A stretch of DNA of 7,751 nucleotides from an uncultured Clostridia bacterium (GTDB lineage: Bacteria; Bacillota; Clostridia; Christensenellales; UBA1242). Below, piece by piece: positions 6,446-7,751 of the stretch (position 1 is the first letter of the stretch; each line of letters opens with the position of its first letter). Under the pieces are notes generated by a model. It was not told where the DNA came from and did no database searches. It saw nothing but the letters and a program-made list of their open reading frames with translations. Where the stretch lies: positions 1 to 7,751 of the forward strand of contig CALDMJ010000109.1 in NCBI GenBank assembly GCA_937914725.1. The letters are read 5' to 3'. Made by a program: the position numbers and the translations under genes.

Positions 6446-6477
6446 AAAAAGCAAAGCCCCTGCACAGCCTTGCTTTT
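6446..6477 (-). terminator. Rho-independent terminator after ftsZ
   Basis: On the minus strand AAAAGCAAGGC (6467-6477) pairs with GCTTTGCTTTT (6447-6457), an 11-bp stem with one G-U pair and a 9-base loop. The stem ends in TTTTT (6446-6450). It lies about 60 nt after the ftsZ stop codon. The A-run at the other side would give a partial U-run on the plus strand too, but no plus-strand gene ends there. Because it sits just before the next gene, it may allow partial read-through. Confidence 0.82.
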
Positions 6478-6538
6478 GTAACATTTTTATCTATTTTTAA
6501 CTCAATGCAAAGACGAATTTAGTCATTTTCACCCAAAT

Positions 6539-7751
6539 TTAGCGTTTAATGCGCTTTAAGAATGGTGGAATGTCGTTGTCGTCGACTTCAATGCGGCTCA
6601 TTCCGCCTTGTGGGCGTTGTGGCTGCATTTGCGCTTGTTGTTGCATTTGTGGTTGAGGTCTAGCAAATTGCGCGCCCAAACCTTGTTGCTTTTGTTCATT
6701 TTGCGCTTCAGAGATAACATTGTTATTGAACCCTGTTGCAATGATTGTGATTTCAACTTCGTCAGTCATACTTTCATCGATGCCTGAACCAAAGATGATG
6801 TTGCAGTTAGGGTCAACGACTTCACGTACAAGTTCGGCTGCTTCGTAAACTTCAGCAAGTGACAAATCTGCGCCACCCTTGACGTTTAGGATAATATCGG
6901 TTGCACCCTCGATTGTCGTTTCCAAAAGCGGACTTGAAACTGCTTGGCGGACGGCTTCGATTGTTTTGTTTTCGCCCTTGCCGTGCCCGATACCCATATG
7001 TGCGACGCCTTTGTTTTTCATTGTTGTGCGGATATCTGCAAAGTCAAGGTTAATAAGCCCCGGTTTTGCAATCAAGTCGCTGATGCCTTGGATACCTTGT
7101 CTCAAGACATCGTCGGCGTATGCAAACGCTTCCATCATAGGTGTTTTGTTTGGCAAAATCTTATAAAGTTTATCATTTGGAATGATAATTAATGTATCGA
7201 CGTATTTTTTGAGTGCTTCAAGCCCCTTTTCAGCGTTCTCCATACGTTTTCTGCCTTCAAACATAAATGGTTTTGTTACGACTGCGACTGTAAGTAATCC
7301 CATTTCTTTTGCGATGCTTGCAATGATTGGTGCAGCGCCTGTACCTGTTCCGCCGCCCATACCTGCGGTGACGAAAACGAGGTCAGCGTCTTGCAACATC
7401 TCTTGCAAAACTGACTTGCTTTCTTCGGCTGCTTTTTGTCCCATTTCAGGAAAAGCGCCAGCGCCCCAGCCGTTTGTGATTTTTTCGCCGATTTGCAAAC
7501 GCTTAGGTGCATTTGAAATCAAAAGTTGTTGCTTGTCGGTATTGACAGCAATAAAGTCTGCAATTCCAGTGTCTTGTGCGACCATACGGTTGACTGCGTT
7601 ATTACCTGCACCACCTACACCAAAAACTTTAATTCTAACGACTGTCGAAACGCCGTCTGCGTCAGTATGTTCCATATCATACGAATTAGCAGTAACGTCC
7701 TCGCCAGCAAAATTAAAATTTTCTTGTGGTCTTTCGACTGTTTCAGTAGTT
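6539..7751 (-). CDS. ftsZ: Cell division protein FtsZ (5' end probably outside window)
   Basis: FtsZ is the tubulin-like GTPase that polymerises into the division ring at midcell. Numbered from the ATG at 7675 (378 residues), it has the nucleotide-binding loop FGVGGAGNNAVNRM at 18-31, the tubulin signature GGGTGTGAAP at 107-116, FEGRKR at 139-144, IPNDKL at 165-170 and the T7 catalytic loop NLDFADIRT at 209-217 (D211, D214). A Gln/Pro-rich linker at about 326-357 leads to the conserved C-terminal peptide IPPFLKRIKR, which binds FtsA and other ring partners. The frame stays open for 25 more codons to the window edge with no Shine-Dalgarno before 7675, so I treat the gene as continuing upstream. 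However, a start at 7675 would give the usual family N-terminal length, so both are possible. The T3 loop reads GWGAGAFPEMG, where GLGAGANPEVG is usual. An intrinsic terminator follows the gene. Confidence 0.96.
   Translation of the reverse strand, partial: TTETVERPQENFNFAGEDVTANSYDMEHTDADGVSTVVRIKVFGVGGAGNNAVNRMVAQDTGIADFIAVNTDKQQLLISNAPKRLQIGEKITNGWGAGAFPEMGQKAAEESKSVLQEMLQDADLVFVTAGMGGGTGTGAAPIIASIAKEMGLLTVAVVTKPFMFEGRKRMENAEKGLEALKKYVDTLIIIPNDKLYKILPNKTPMMEAFAYADDVLRQGIQGISDLIAKPGLINLDFADIRTTMKNKGVAHMGIGHGKGENKTIEAVRQAVSSPLLETTIEGATDIILNVKGGADLSLAEVYEAAELVREVVDPNCNIIFGSGIDESMTDEVEITIIATGFNNNVISEAQNEQKQQGLGAQFARPQPQMQQQAQMQPQRPQGGMSRIEVDDNDIPPFLKRIKR

Noticed and set aside
6427..6465. Longer start of the cysteine-rich protein at ATG 6465
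   Set aside because: That start lies in the loop of the ftsZ terminator and lacks a Shine-Dalgarno, whereas AAGGAA correctly precedes 6426.
6480..6530. Sigma-A promoter for the cysteine-rich gene
   Set aside because: The A/T-rich stretch after ftsZ offers only weak matches (TTTGCA with AAAAAT at 17 bases, about 4 of 6 each). I could not tell it from chance.
7276..7512. 78-codon minus-strand reading frame
   Set aside because: It overlaps ftsZ in another frame on the same strand, and ftsZ has unambiguous motifs there.

Overview
The window looks like chromosomal core DNA from an endospore-forming, fairly AT-rich member of the Bacillota, probably a clostridial lineage. The evidence is a sigma factor resembling pro-sigma-K, a pth-mfd gene pair as in Bacillus subtilis (spoVC ... 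mfd), purine-rich Shine-Dalgarno sites and intrinsic terminators. I cannot name the genus. I see no insertion sequence, prophage, CRISPR array, tRNA or rRNA. Every gene except the sigma factor is on the minus strand.

Reading in minus-strand transcription order, from the right edge: ftsZ (6539-7751, 5' end outside the window) ends before a strong intrinsic terminator at 6446-6477. Directly after the terminator comes an unrecognised cysteine-rich protein (5716-6426), then a divergent RnfC-related protein (4120-5685) 30 nt further on. These two look like a small operon. The RnfC-like protein keeps the barrel-sandwich and SLBB-like parts but has no recognisable FMN loop and no ferredoxin cluster motifs. 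This pair is the least explained part of the window.

The sigma-K gene (3425-4123, plus strand) converges on the RnfC-like gene, and the two stop codons share one CTAG tetranucleotide. The sigK product carries an N-terminal extension like the inhibitory pro-sequence of B. subtilis pro-sigma-K and is not interrupted by a skin-type element. A possible sigma-E-type promoter precedes it.

Divergent from sigK is tadA (2788-3288), with a near-consensus sigma-A promoter at 3321-3349. After a 168-nt intergenic region containing three hairpins and a candidate promoter come pth (2080-2619) and mfd (1-2078, 3' end outside the window), joined as TAATATG and probably translationally coupled. tadA (wobble inosine), pth (peptidyl-tRNA recycling) and mfd (transcription-coupled repair) are housekeeping genes. 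There is no gene-free stretch over 300 bases; the longest are 2620-2787 and 3289-3424.
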